A stretch of DNA of 64,000 nucleotides, from contig CP143430.1 in NCBI GenBank assembly GCA_039636795.1, forward strand, positions 868,001-932,000. The letters run 5' to 3'. The notes beneath the pieces were generated by a model. It made no database searches, was not told the DNA's origin, and saw only the letters and a program-made list of their open reading frames with translations. Positions 31,850-40,393 of this stretch are shown one piece after another. Positions within the stretch are counted from its first letter, which is position 1. Each line of letters opens with the position of its first letter. The position numbers were made by a program, and so were the translations under genes. Source of the stretch: Micrococcaceae bacterium Sec5.1. Its GTDB lineage: Bacteria; Actinomycetota; Actinomycetes; Actinomycetales; Micrococcaceae.

Positions 31850-32520
31850 AGGTGGTTCCCTGAAACGCGTTCGCCCAGCCCGCGCTCAGCCAGCAAGGCC
31901 TCCACCCGTTCAAGGATCTGCGCCGCCAGCGAGGCAATGTCGGACTTGGCCGGCAGCACCAGGTAACCCGAGGGAGCAGCGGCTGCGAGGTCGAGGAAGG
32001 CATGGCGGATGGTGGCATGGAACGCGTCGGGTTCGGATTCCAAACGATCCTCAGCAGCCGCGCCGGCGGTGCGGCGTTCGCGGCCGTCGGAGGGCTCGAC
32101 GTCGAGCAGTACAGTCAGGTCCGGATGCAGGCCTTCCGTGGCCCATTCGTTAAGGGACAACACACCCTCTGCTCCAAGCCCACGGCCAGCACCTTGATAG
32201 GCAACAGACGAATCAATGTAGCGGTCCGTGATGACCACCCGCCCTGCTGCAAGCGCCGGGCGGATCACCTGGCTGGCGTGCGCTGCACGCGCCGCGGCGA
32301 ACATCAGGGCCTCCGTGCGGGCATCGATGGTGCCGTGGCCATGGTCCAGGACAAGGGAGCGCAGCTTTTCTCCAATGGGAGTCCCGCCCGGTTCGCGGGT
32401 GCGCACCACGGACAGGCCCCGTGATTCGAGGGCGTCGCAGAGCCGGGCAGCCTGGGTGGACTTGCCGGCTCCATCTCCGCCTTCGAACGCGATGAAAAGA
32501 CCGGGGCTCTGAATACTCAC
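31846..32520 (-). CDS. tmk: Thymidylate kinase
   Basis: A 224-aa dTMP kinase, which makes dTDP for DNA synthesis. The P-loop is FEGGDGAGKSTQ. The dTMP-binding DRYIDSSVAYQG and the REPGGTPIGE motif are typical. The lid region has ERRTAGAAAEDRLESE. It starts at GTG; TAGGCT lies 6 nt before it on the minus strand and there is no clear Shine-Dalgarno, so a leaderless transcript is likely. It is coupled to holB. Confidence 0.95.
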   Translation of the reverse strand: MSIQSPGLFIAFEGGDGAGKSTQAARLCDALESRGLSVVRTREPGGTPIGEKLRSLVLDHGHGTIDARTEALMFAAARAAHASQVIRPALAAGRVVITDRYIDSSVAYQGAGRGLGAEGVLSLNEWATEGLHPDLTVLLDVEPSDGRERRTAGAAAEDRLESEPDAFHATIRHAFLDLAAAAPSGYLVLPAKSDIASLAAQILERVEALLAERGLGERVSGNHL

Positions 32521-32594
32521 TTGTCTAGCCTACCGATCAGGGGCAAACCGTAACGGCTTTCATCCACAGGCTCGCCCACGACTACCCTGAAACC

Positions 32595-33779
32595 ATGAGC
32601 CTTTCCGATCAGCGTGCTGCCGATTTGTCCCCGGAAACCGTTGTGGTGGCTGCGGGCCGCCCCGAGCGTAAACACGATGAACCGGTGAATCCGCCCATCG
32701 TCCTGTCCTCCACATACTTTGGAACTGGTTCTCTTGGCGACGGCGATCGTGGCTATGGGCGCTACGCCAACCCCACCTGGGACCCGTTCGAGGACGCCCT
32801 GGGCAAGCTGGAAGGCGCTGCCCTGCCCGGCTTGCTCTATGCATCCGGGCTTGCTGCCGTCAGCTCGGCCCTCTCCTTGGTACCTGCCGGTGGCGTTGTT
32901 GTCATGCCATCACACAGCTACTCGGGCTCGTTGGTCATGGCGACCGAACTTGCGGAGAAGGGCTTCCTGGACCTCCGGATTGTGGACATTACGGACACGG
33001 ACGCAGTGAAGGCCTTGATCAGCCCGGCAGATGGCAAAGCCGCGGACCTGCTCTGGCTGGAAAGCCCCACCAACCCCATGCTCGGAATTGCCGATGTCCG
33101 GGCGCTCACCGACGCCGCCCACGCTGTGGGCGCGATCGTGGTCACGGACAATACTTTCTCCACGCCGTTGGTGCAGCAGCCGCTTAGCCTGGGCTCCGAC
33201 GTCGTGCTTCACTCGGTGACCAAATACCTGGCGGGCCATTCCGACGTCGTCCTGGGCGCCTTGGTGACTTCCAACCCGGAACTGCGGGCCACGCTCCTTC
33301 ACCACCGCATCATCCACGGCGGCATCGCCGGCCCGTTCGAAGCATGGCTGGCGCTCCGGGGACTCCGCACGCTTGCGCTGCGGATCGAACGTTCGCAAGC
33401 ATCCGCGGCAGTGCTGGCCGAGCGCCTCAGCACCCATCCGAGGGTCGAGTCCATCCGCTATCCGGGCCTACCCGCGGATCCGGGGCATGAGCGCGCCAAG
33501 GACCAGATGAAGGGCTTCGGTTCCATCCTCTGCATCCAGATCGCCGGAGACGATGCCCGCAGCGGCGCCGAAGCGGCCGACGACTTGGTCCGTGCGCTTC
33601 AGCTCTGGCTCCCGGCGACATCCTTGGGCGGGGTTGAGTCGCTGATCGAACGTCGACGCCGGCACGCAGCTGAGCCGGTCAGTGTGCCGGAGAACCTGGT
33701 CCGTTTGAGCGTCGGGATCGAGAACGTGGAAGATCTCTGGTCCGACCTTGAGCAAGCACTGAAGTCGCTGGACAGTTAG
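32595..33779 (+). CDS. Cystathionine gamma-synthase-like PLP enzyme (Cys/Met metabolism family)
   Basis: A 394-aa fold-type I PLP enzyme. Features: YGRYANPTWDPFEDAL, the YASGLAAVSSAL loop that binds PLP phosphate, LWLESPTNPMLGIAD, VVTDNTFSTPLVQQPL, and the PLP lysine in HSVTKYLAGHSDV. It belongs to the MetB/MetC/MetZ group and probably catalyses a gamma-replacement or elimination with homoserine derivatives or cystathionine. The exact reaction cannot be fixed from sequence. The ATG lies 6 nt after TACCCT with no Shine-Dalgarno, suggesting a leaderless mRNA. Confidence 0.9.
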   Translation: MSLSDQRAADLSPETVVVAAGRPERKHDEPVNPPIVLSSTYFGTGSLGDGDRGYGRYANPTWDPFEDALGKLEGAALPGLLYASGLAAVSSALSLVPAGGVVVMPSHSYSGSLVMATELAEKGFLDLRIVDITDTDAVKALISPADGKAADLLWLESPTNPMLGIADVRALTDAAHAVGAIVVTDNTFSTPLVQQPLSLGSDVVLHSVTKYLAGHSDVVLGALVTSNPELRATLLHHRIIHGGIAGPFEAWLALRGLRTLALRIERSQASAAVLAERLSTHPRVESIRYPGLPADPGHERAKDQMKGFGSILCIQIAGDDARSGAEAADDLVRALQLWLPATSLGGVESLIERRRRHAAEPVSVPENLVRLSVGIENVEDLWSDLEQALKSLDS

Positions 33780-33789
33780 GCTAAGGGGC

Positions 33790-34131
33790 GTGGACGGAAA
33801 ATTCTTGATCGCGATTGTCACCAACGCGGTCTACTTCATCCTTGGCTTGGTGGCCGTTGTCCTTGAACTGTGGGCTTTTGTGGATTGCCTGCGCCACCGG
33901 CCCACGCTGTTCGTGGCCGCATCCAAGCGCACCAAGACGTTCTGGTTGGCCCTTACCGGCGTTGCCTTTGCCATCGGCGCGCTGACCCTGTTGAGCGGTG
34001 GAAGCGGCCTCGGCCTGTTCGGCATCGCCGCGGTGACGGCTTCCTGTGTGTACCTTGCGGACGTCCGTCCAGCAGTCCGGGAAGCAGGCAGCGGCGGCAA
34101 CCGCAACGTCGGTCCTTACGGCCCCTGGTAA
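33790..34131 (+). CDS. DUF2516 family membrane protein
   Basis: A 113-aa protein with three predicted membrane spans (about 8-30, 50-70, 73-90) and a basic loop (RHRPTLFVAASKRTKTFW) between the first two. The segment WAFVDCLRHRPTLF is typical of the actinobacterial DUF2516 group. Function is unknown. The GTG start lies 10 nt after the preceding stop and has both AAGGGG and an upstream TAGGCT at 7 nt, so either an SD-led or leaderless start is possible. Confidence 0.82.
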   Translation: MDGKFLIAIVTNAVYFILGLVAVVLELWAFVDCLRHRPTLFVAASKRTKTFWLALTGVAFAIGALTLLSGGSGLGLFGIAAVTASCVYLADVRPAVREAGSGGNRNVGPYGPW

Positions 34132-34955
34132 ACAGCCCTCGGCGCAACCGCGTCCCAGTCCACCGTAACTTCACCCAGGCGCCACCGCGACGGACCATGC
34201 TGAAGCGGCCATCCGGCGTCGCGCAGTAAGCGGCACATTCCTGTCCAGCGCTGCCGGTTGCCGAACGATGCCAGCGGCGCCGCTTCCAGCCAGGCCTTGT
34301 CCATGGCCTGCAGGAATGTATGGATGGGTTCGCCAGGCACATTGCGGTGGATAAGGGCCTTAGGCAGCCTCTCGGCCACTTCCGACGGCAGCTCGAAATT
34401 GCCAAACCGCACTGAGAAACTGAGGCTCCGGGGCCCTGCCGGATCCAGTGCCACCCACGTGACGCACCGACCGATCTCATCGCAGGTGCCATCAATGAAC
34501 AGGCCGCCCGGAGCCAAACGGGATTGAACCAGCCGCCAGATCCCGGCCACGTCGGCTTCCTCATACTGACGGAGCACGTTGAAGGCCCGCACAACTATGG
34601 GGTCACCGGGAACCGGCAGTTCGAAACCACCCACGTGGAAGCTGAGCCCGGGACGTTCAAGCACCTTAGCGGTTCGCACCCTGTCAGGCTCGATCTCGAT
34701 CCCGCAGACGCGCACATCCGAGCGGACGGCCTGAAGACGCTCAAAAAGTTCGACGGCGGTAGCCGGCGAGGCGCCATAGCCCAGGTCCACAACCAAAGGG
34801 TCGACGGCGGCGCGGAGCCGCCACGCCTGCGGACCGGCGAGCCACCGATCGAGGCGGCGCATACGGTTGGGATTGGTGGTGCCGCGGGTGACGTTGCCAA
34901 CAGGCTTCCCACTTCGACTTCGGGAAGTACTGACCCGTTCCGCTTTTTGCACCAC
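34116..34955 (-). CDS. Class I SAM-dependent methyltransferase-like protein
   Basis: A 279-aa protein with a Rossmann methyltransferase core. LVVDLGYGASPATAVELFERL is motif I, VCGIEIEPDRVRTAK is the SAM ribose-binding acidic strand, and IVVRAFNVLRQYEEADV is around motif IV, followed by APGGLFIDGTCDEIGR. The target is not known. The frame stays open far upstream, but the likely start is GTG at 34955, which has TAAAGT 7 nt upstream (leaderless). Its 3' end overlaps the convergent DUF2516 gene by 16 nt. Confidence 0.78.
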   Translation of the reverse strand: MVQKAERVSTSRSRSGKPVGNVTRGTTNPNRMRRLDRWLAGPQAWRLRAAVDPLVVDLGYGASPATAVELFERLQAVRSDVRVCGIEIEPDRVRTAKVLERPGLSFHVGGFELPVPGDPIVVRAFNVLRQYEEADVAGIWRLVQSRLAPGGLFIDGTCDEIGRCVTWVALDPAGPRSLSFSVRFGNFELPSEVAERLPKALIHRNVPGEPIHTFLQAMDKAWLEAAPLASFGNRQRWTGMCRLLRDAGWPLQHGPSRWRLGEVTVDWDAVAPRAVYQGP

Positions 34956-34973
34956 GGTCCCCACTTTATCCTG

Positions 34974-35036
34974 CAACGCGGGGTCACTTATGGCCCGTTC
35001 GGAGCCGTCTAATGGGCCATAAGTGACCTCGCGTTG
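34974..35036. repeat. Large near-perfect inverted repeat (23-bp arms)
   Basis: Arms 34974-34996 and 35014-35036 are complementary with a single mismatch, around a 17-nt loop. The core is GGTCACTTATGGCCC and its complement. It lies between the divergent methyltransferase and gpmA genes, only 18 nt from the methyltransferase start. It looks like a mobile palindromic element or a cruciform-forming site; it is much larger than a typical operator. Confidence 0.9.
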
Positions 35037-35087
35037 AGAAACGTAACGCCCGGCAAGGCACAGGACCCCTCGGCTAGGATGAAAACC

Positions 35088-35834
35088 ATGACTTACAAGC
35101 TGATTCTGCTGCGCCACGGCCACAGCGACTGGAACGCCAAGAACCTGTTCACCGGCTGGGTGGACGTAGACCTGAACGACCAAGGCCGCGAAGAAGCAGT
35201 GCGCGGTGGGGAACTCCTGGTTGAGAACAACATCCTCCCGGACATCCTCTACACCTCGCTCCTGAAGCGGGCCATCAACACTGCCAACATGGCACTGGAC
35301 AAGGCCGACCGCGGCTGGATCCCCGTCAAGCGCGACTGGCGACTCAACGAGCGCCACTATGGTGCGCTGCAGGGCAAGGACAAGGCCCAGACCCTCGCCG
35401 AGTTCGGCGAAGAGCAGTTCATGGAATGGCGCCGCAGCTACGACACCCCGCCGCCGCCCCTGTCCGACGACAGCGAATTCTCGCAGGCACACGACGTCCG
35501 CTACAAGGACCTCGGTGACGCCCTTCCGCGCACCGAATGCCTCAAGGACGTCCTTGTCCGCCTCCTCCCGTACTGGGAATCGGACATCAAGGAAGACCTC
35601 AAGGCTGGCAAGACCGTCCTGGTCACCGCGCACGGCAACTCCCTGCGCGCCCTGGTCAAGCACCTTGATGGCATCAGCGATGACGCCATTGCAGGATTGA
35701 ACATCCCCACGGGCATCCCGCTGGTCTACGAACTGGACGAGGACTTCCAGCCGATCAACCCGGGCGGCACGTACCTGGACCCCGAGGCTGCGGCAGATGC
35801 GATTCTGGCTGTAGCCAACCAGGGCAAGAAGTAG
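35088..35834 (+). CDS. gpmA: 2,3-bisphosphoglycerate-dependent phosphoglycerate mutase
   Basis: A 248-aa glycolytic mutase that interconverts 3- and 2-phosphoglycerate. The phosphohistidine motif is [10 protein letters not shown] (R9, H10). [15 protein letters not shown] and the second histidine in [11 protein letters not shown] are present, and the length is standard. The start at 35088 gives the canonical N terminus [17 protein letters not shown] ends 7 nt before it, so the mRNA may be leaderless. The neighbouring phoU-senX3-regX3 order is typical of actinobacteria. Confidence 0.97.
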   Translation: MTYKLILLRHGHSDWNAKNLFTGWVDVDLNDQGREEAVRGGELLVENNILPDILYTSLLKRAINTANMALDKADRGWIPVKRDWRLNERHYGALQGKDKAQTLAEFGEEQFMEWRRSYDTPPPPLSDDSEFSQAHDVRYKDLGDALPRTECLKDVLVRLLPYWESDIKEDLKAGKTVLVTAHGNSLRALVKHLDGISDDAIAGLNIPTGIPLVYELDEDFQPINPGGTYLDPEAAADAILAVANQGKK

Positions 35835-35924
35835 GTTCTCCGCTACTGCCGCGGCGGCTGCTCGGTCGTTCCTCCCTTGGACGCAGCTCGCCCGCGGCAC
35901 CAGCTACGAAGCGGTTTTAATCGA

Positions 35925-35963
35925 CGACGGCGGCCGGTCACCTTAGGTGACCGGCCGCCGTCG
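35925..35963. terminator. Bidirectional terminator between gpmA and phoU
   Basis: A perfect 18-bp inverted repeat with a 3-nt loop, very GC-rich. It is followed on the plus strand by CTGTTTA and on the minus strand by TCGATTAAAACCGC. It lies between convergent gpmA and phoU and should terminate both. Confidence 0.88.
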
Positions 35964-35986
35964 CTGTTTACGTTGCAGGGAAGCTG

Positions 35987-36640
35987 CTAGAAACCCTCAG
36001 GCTGCCATTCGCCGGTCACCAGGTACGTGACCTTGCGGGCAACGGAGACGCCGTGGTCGGCGAAGCGCTCGAAGTAGCGGCTGGCCAGGGCCACATCCAC
36101 GGTGGTGGAAGCAGTCTCGTTCCAGTCAGGGGAGGCGATCGCCTTGAAGACGCTGAGGTGGAGGTCGTCCACGGCGATGTTGATCTTGAGGATGTCGCGG
36201 GCCACCTCGAGGTTGCGGGTCTGGAGGAGTTCGATGACCTTGGCCGTGATGTCGATGTCGTGCTGGGCCATCGCTTTGAAGGTCTGGGTCAGCAACGCCG
36301 GGATGACGGTGGCGGGGTAGCGGAGGCGGGCCAGCTGCGCTACGTGTCGGGCGAGGTCACCCATCCGCTCCAGCGATGCGCTCATGCGGAGCGAACCAAC
36401 AATCATGCGGAGGTCGCTGGCAACGGGACCCTGCAATGCCAGGATGTCGATGGCACGTTCGTCGAGGCTGTTCTGCAGGAAGTCGATGCGTGCGTCTGCA
36501 GCGATGACGTCCTGGGCAAGATCGACGTCGGCGCCTTCGAAGGCCGTAGTGGCCTTCGTGATTGCTTCGTGAACCAGTTTGGAAATCTCGACGAGGTCGT
36601 CACCGACCTGGGTGAGCTCCTCCTGAAAAACCTTGCGCAC
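35987..36640 (-). CDS. phoU: Phosphate signalling protein PhoU
   Basis: A 217-aa all-helical PhoU with two three-helix repeats. MRKVFQEELTQVGDDLVEIS starts repeat 1; SLRMSASLERMGDLARHVAQ and YFERFADHGVSVARKV carry the metal-binding E/DxxxD motifs of the two halves. PhoU dampens signalling by the phosphate two-component kinase through the Pst transporter. The GTG start has AAAGGAC upstream. It is divergent from senX3-regX3, and a four-unit PHO box lies between them. Confidence 0.95.
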   Translation of the reverse strand: MRKVFQEELTQVGDDLVEISKLVHEAITKATTAFEGADVDLAQDVIAADARIDFLQNSLDERAIDILALQGPVASDLRMIVGSLRMSASLERMGDLARHVAQLARLRYPATVIPALLTQTFKAMAQHDIDITAKVIELLQTRNLEVARDILKINIAVDDLHLSVFKAIASPDWNETASTTVDVALASRYFERFADHGVSVARKVTYLVTGEWQPEGF

Positions 36641-36727
36641 TAAGGCGTCCTTTCCTTGGAAATCCCGTCCTATGGTGGGGTGCGGATTTCAAATACCATT
36701 GGCAGTCCAACCAGTAACTGTGTCAGG

Positions 36728-36771
36728 AGCCAGTGAACGGTTGCGCACCTTTAGATGAACGTTAGTTGAAC
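36728..36771 (-). promoter_or_regulatory. PHO box: four 11-nt direct repeat units
   Basis: Read on the minus strand: GTTCAACTAAC, GTTCATCTAAA, GGTGCGCAACC and GTTCACTGGCT, head to tail with exact 11-nt pitch (three good units and one weak). This is the layout of the PhoP-type PHO box known in Streptomyces (GTTCACC plus four bases). It lies between phoU and senX3-regX3, so RegX3 probably binds here to control both, including its own operon. Confidence 0.75.
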
Positions 36772-36830
36772 CGCCCCCGTTTGGCACCGGATCAACACTT
36801 TGGCGAGATTCAAGAGCATAAGCTGGACAC

Positions 36831-38078
36831 GTGGATCCGTTGCTTATAGGTGTCGTTGCAGGCTTGGTTGGCCTGTCACTGGGCGTCTTTGGCATGCTCG
36901 CTTTCAGGATCAGCGAGCGGCAGCGCAGGATCGTGGACCTGGACGTTACCGAGCCACTGCTTCCGGAAGGTGCAGCGGAGGTGCTTGCCGTCGTCGGCCG
37001 CGCGTTTGTGGTGGTCGATGCGATCGATGGCGTGGTCCGCGCGAGTCCGGCAGCGTACGCCTACGGACTGGTCCGCGGCCACACAGTGGTTCACAAGCAG
37101 CTCCTGGACATGACCGCAAAGGTCCGTCGCGATGGCGTGATCCTGGAGCAGCAGTACGAACTTCCCCGCGGCCCGCTCGGCAAGGGCACCATCGTGGTCC
37201 AAGTGCGGGCAGCCATGTTGGGTTGGGAGTACATCGTGCTCCTGGCCGACGACCGTACCGAGATCACCCGCACGGAGGAGATCCGCAACGACTTCGTGGC
37301 CAACGTTTCCCACGAACTCAAGACGCCGGTGGGTGCTATTTCGCTGTTGGCTGAGGCCCTGGAAGCCTCGCCTGACGATGAGGAAGCAGTTCGCCGCTTC
37401 GCCAAACGCATGCATAAAGAATCCGGACGCCTCGCCGCGCTGGTCCAGGACATCATTGAGCTTTCCCGTCTTCAGGGTGCAAATGTTGCCCAACAGGGCC
37501 ACACGGTGGACATCAACACTGTGATTACCGAGGCAGTGGACCGCTCGCAGCTCCCGGCCGAGAGCAAGAATATCCAGATCCTGGTGGGTGGCCATTCAGA
37601 TTCCCTGGTGTTCGGTGACAGGGACCTGCTGGTCACCGCCCTGCGCAACCTGATCGACAACGCCATCCGCTACTCGCCGGAGAACACCCGGGTGGGCGTT
37701 GGAGTCCGGACGCGGGAGGGGGTCGTGGCTATTTCAGTCACGGACCAGGGCGAGGGCCTCACCCCGGAGGACCAGGAACGCGTCTTCGAACGCTTCTACC
37801 GGGTGGACGCTGCACGCTCCCGGCACACCGGCGGCACCGGCCTCGGCCTCAGCATCGTTAAGCATGTTGTGTCCAACCATGGTGGCGAGGTCACCGTGTG
37901 GTCCCAGCCTGGTCAAGGCTCAACGTTCACCATCCGCTTGCCCGAGATGGAAGGCCAGGACGACGACGCCGGCCTCCCGGCTCATGCTGCGTCCACTGCT
38001 GAGTCCCCGGAGCTACCAGCGGGGGGTGCCGCCGTCGAAACCCACCACGCGACTCAGCAACCGCATCACGCGAATTAA
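36831..38078 (+). CDS. senX3: Phosphate-sensing histidine kinase SenX3
   Basis: A 415-aa sensor kinase. One membrane span at about 4-26, a PAS-like region (45-140), then HisKA with the phosphorylated H161 in VANVSHELKTPVG, and an ATPase domain with N box NLIDNAIRYSPE, G1 VTDQGEGL and G2 GGTGLGLSIVKH. It senses phosphate status through PhoU/Pst and phosphorylates RegX3. The GTG start lies 6 nt after TAAGCT with no clear SD, so it may be leaderless. The 3' end runs into an 18-bp tandem repeat. Confidence 0.95.
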   Translation: MDPLLIGVVAGLVGLSLGVFGMLAFRISERQRRIVDLDVTEPLLPEGAAEVLAVVGRAFVVVDAIDGVVRASPAAYAYGLVRGHTVVHKQLLDMTAKVRRDGVILEQQYELPRGPLGKGTIVVQVRAAMLGWEYIVLLADDRTEITRTEEIRNDFVANVSHELKTPVGAISLLAEALEASPDDEEAVRRFAKRMHKESGRLAALVQDIIELSRLQGANVAQQGHTVDINTVITEAVDRSQLPAESKNIQILVGGHSDSLVFGDRDLLVTALRNLIDNAIRYSPENTRVGVGVRTREGVVAISVTDQGEGLTPEDQERVFERFYRVDAARSRHTGGTGLGLSIVKHVVSNHGGEVTVWSQPGQGSTFTIRLPEMEGQDDDAGLPAHAASTAESPELPAGGAAVETHHATQQPHHAN

Positions 38079-38115
38079 CCGCATCACGCGAATCAACCGC
38101 ATTACGGGAATCAAC
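38062..38115 (+). repeat. Three 18-bp tandem repeats at the senX3-regX3 junction
   Basis: The units CGCATCACGCGAATTAAC, CGCATCACGCGAATCAAC and CGCATTACGGGAATCAAC are contiguous. The first contains the senX3 stop codon (TAA at 38076-38078); the others lie between the two genes. In mycobacteria the senX3-regX3 gap also carries tandem repeats (MIRU type), but the sequences differ. Confidence 0.92.
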
Positions 38116-38154
38116 AAGGGGCGCCGGCGGCGCCCAAGAGCAAGGAGCCAGCGC

Positions 38155-38835
38155 TTGAGCAGGATTTTGATAGTGGAGGACGAAGAGTCCTTCAGCGACC
38201 CCCTGTCCTACCTTTTGGGCAAAGAGGGTTTCGACGTCGAGGTAGTGGATAACGGCACCGACGCCTTGGTGGAATTCGACCGGAATGGGGCCGACCTCGT
38301 CCTGCTGGATCTCCAGCTGCCTGGAACGCCGGGCACGGAGGTGTGCCGTCAACTGCGCCAGCGTTCCAGCGTGCCGGTGATCATGCTGACCGCCAAGGAC
38401 TCGGAGATCGACAAAGTGGTTGGCCTGGAGCTGGGTGCAGACGATTACGTCACCAAGCCGTACTCCTCACGCGAACTCGTAGCGCGGGTGCGTGCAGTGC
38501 TCCGCAGGCAGGGTGAACCCGAAGAGCTGATCACCTCCACCGTGCAGGCCGGACCCGTCCGCATGGATATTGAGCGCCACGTGGTGAGCGTAAACGGCGA
38601 ACAGGTATCACTGCCGTTGAAGGAATTTGAACTCCTTGAAATGCTGCTCCGCAATTCCGGGCGTGTGCTCACCCGGGGCCAGCTGATCGACCGCGTGTGG
38701 GGTTCAGACTACGTAGGCGATACCAAGACCCTTGATGTCCACGTAAAGCGCCTGCGCAGCAAGATTGAGCCGGATCCGTCCGTTCCGAGGTACCTGGTGA
38801 CGGTGCGTGGACTGGGCTACAAGTTCGAGCCGTAA
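38155..38835 (+). CDS. regX3: Phosphate response regulator RegX3
   Basis: A 226-aa OmpR/PhoB-type regulator. The receiver domain has the acidic pair in IVEDEESFSD, phosphoacceptor D52 in LVLLDLQLPG, and the conserved Lys in DDYVTKPYS. The winged helix ends KTLDVHVKRLRSKIEPD...VRGLGYKFEP. The start is TTG at 38155 with AAGGAG upstream, giving the family length; the frame is open far upstream inside senX3 but has no better start. It likely activates phosphate-starvation genes through PHO boxes such as the one at 36728. Confidence 0.95.
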   Translation: MSRILIVEDEESFSDPLSYLLGKEGFDVEVVDNGTDALVEFDRNGADLVLLDLQLPGTPGTEVCRQLRQRSSVPVIMLTAKDSEIDKVVGLELGADDYVTKPYSSRELVARVRAVLRRQGEPEELITSTVQAGPVRMDIERHVVSVNGEQVSLPLKEFELLEMLLRNSGRVLTRGQLIDRVWGSDYVGDTKTLDVHVKRLRSKIEPDPSVPRYLVTVRGLGYKFEP

Positions 38836-38876
38836 AGCTAAGTCAGTCGGCATTTAGCCAGCAGACTGTCAAGACA

Positions 38877-38920
38877 ACAACAAGGAAGGGTTCCGCCGAA
38901 GCGGAACCCTTCCTTGTTGT
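38877..38920. terminator. Strong bidirectional terminator between regX3 and a lipoprotein gene
   Basis: A 20-bp perfect stem (38877-38896 with 38901-38920) with tetraloop CGAA. It is followed on the plus strand by CTTTGCTTG. The minus-strand flank is less T-rich. It lies between two convergent genes. Confidence 0.9.
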
Positions 38921-38940
38921 CTTTGCTTGTAGCCAGCCTG

Positions 38941-39513
38941 CTAGTGGCCGGCAGCTGCAGATTCGGTGGCGGTCGGCGTTGCAGTCGACGTTGCCGTGGA
39001 AGTCGAAGACGGAGTTGCCGAGGCGCTCGAGGAGGGCAAGTATTCCTTGTACTCAGGGAGCGTGCCATCAACTACGGGAACGTTGATTTTTGCGGTGTCC
39101 GAACCGCTGCGAATGGTTACCGGGCTCAGTCCACCGGGCTTGGTGCCGGCGGAGCTAAGGACCGCAGCGTCGGATTCGCTATTCAGGTACGTCTCCGAGT
39201 TCGCCTTAACGGGAATCTCCGTCTGGGCCCCATTTGCACCACTGATGGTCAGGGTTGCATCCGAGTTGGACTTGTTGAACACTGCGCCGATCACGCGGCC
39301 GGGCTGGTTCTCGCCGGAGGCGACGATCAGCATGTTGCGCAACTGCAGCTGGCCGAGATCTGCTCTGATCCCGTCCGATGCTGAGTACTGGTGGGAAGTC
39401 TGCTGGGCGTTGACGAAGCCGCAGCCGGTAACGGACAGAAGACCGACGCCGATTGCAGCCGCCGCAATTGCCAGCTTGCCGCGCTGGACAGGGTTCATCG
39501 CAGTAATGCGCAC
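38941..39513 (-). CDS. Putative lipoprotein of unknown function
   Basis: A 190-aa protein with a lipoprotein signal: basic start, hydrophobic stretch, and lipobox SVTGC (Cys about residue 31). The mature part (about 40-150) reads as a beta-rich extracytoplasmic domain with LRNMLIVASGENQPGRVIGA and SDATLTISGANG. The C terminus is low-complexity Ser/Thr/Pro/Ala, probably a flexible wall-spanning tail. I do not recognise the family. GTG at 39513 has GAGGAG at about 9 nt; an ATG five codons later is possible. It is divergent from carD. Confidence 0.75.
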   Translation of the reverse strand: MRITAMNPVQRGKLAIAAAAIGVGLLSVTGCGFVNAQQTSHQYSASDGIRADLGQLQLRNMLIVASGENQPGRVIGAVFNKSNSDATLTISGANGAQTEIPVKANSETYLNSESDAAVLSSAGTKPGGLSPVTIRSGSDTAKINVPVVDGTLPEYKEYLPSSSASATPSSTSTATSTATPTATESAAAGH

Positions 39514-39791
39514 GACACCTACTCCTCAAGAGTCATTGGAACACTTTTCAGCCATAGCCTATCGGCAAAGCGGCCGAAATAAGGATTCGAGAAGGCATTG
39601 TGGCGAACGCGACCGGGAAGATCCGACGCGCAGCTTGCTTCCGTGAAGCATCTTTCGGGGCTCACGTCAAGGGGTATCGTGAGCTCGTTTGGGGCCTATT
39701 TCCCTTTATTGGCGCGGCTGGAGGCCCCGTCGGGTGCCAGTCGTATGCCTTAATCGTGATAGACTAGTCTGCGGGAAAGGGGAAAGTCCAC

Positions 39792-40274
39792 ATGGTTTTT
39801 GAGGTCGGCGAGACAGTAGTTTACCCTCACCACGGTGCAGCAAAAATTGAGGAAATCAAGATGCGCACCATCAAGGGCGAAGAGAAGATGTATCTCAAGC
39901 TCAAGGTGGCTCAGGGTGATCTGACCATTGAAGTTCCAGCAGAGAACGTTGACCTTGTTGGGGTCAGGGACGTAGTGGGCAAAGAAGGCTTGGAGCACGT
40001 ATTTGACGTTCTCCGCGCCGAGTTCACTGAGGAGCCTACCAACTGGTCACGTCGTTACAAGGCAAACCTGGAGAAGCTTGCTTCGGGCGATGTCATCAAG
40101 GTGGCGGAGGTCGTTCGCGATCTTTGGCGTCGTGATCATGATCGCGGCCTTTCCGCAGGTGAGAAGCGCATGCTGGCCAAGGCGCGGCAGATTCTGATTT
40201 CAGAACTGGCCCTGGCTGAGAAGACGGACGAAGAGAAGGCAGCAAGCGTTCTTGACGAGGTCTTGGCTTCCTAA
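39792..40274 (+). CDS. carD: CarD family transcriptional regulator
   Basis: A 160-aa RNA-polymerase-binding factor. The N-terminal RID domain is [20 protein letters not shown], with the typical VYPxHG motif. The C-terminal helical DNA-binding domain includes [13 protein letters not shown] and the conserved Trp in [14 protein letters not shown]. CarD stabilises the open promoter complex, notably at rRNA promoters. AAAGGGG lies before the ATG and TAGACT (39760-39765) is a likely -10. It is followed by a strong terminator, then ispD and ispF, the usual actinobacterial order. Confidence 0.96.
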   Translation: MVFEVGETVVYPHHGAAKIEEIKMRTIKGEEKMYLKLKVAQGDLTIEVPAENVDLVGVRDVVGKEGLEHVFDVLRAEFTEEPTNWSRRYKANLEKLASGDVIKVAEVVRDLWRRDHDRGLSAGEKRMLAKARQILISELALAEKTDEEKAASVLDEVLAS

Positions 40275-40282
40275 GAATTGAT

Positions 40283-40319
40283 ACCCGGTGGTGCGAAAGC
40301 GCCGCCGGGTTTCTTTTTG
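40283..40319 (+). terminator. Rho-independent terminator of carD
   Basis: A 12-bp stem (40283-40294 with 40299-40310, two G-U pairs) with a GAAA loop, followed by TTTCTTTTT. A classic intrinsic terminator, 9 nt after the carD stop. Confidence 0.93.
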
Positions 40320-40393
40320 CCGCAAAGTAACCGCAGCAGCGGAATTACCCGGCATGTGGGTTTTCCATGCACATTCCGCATAACCTTGGGCGC

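Noticed and set aside
34956..35900. A long upstream extension of the methyltransferase frame through gpmA
   Set aside because: It runs antisense through gpmA and the palindromic element. The domain begins only near 34860 and a good GTG start lies at 34955.
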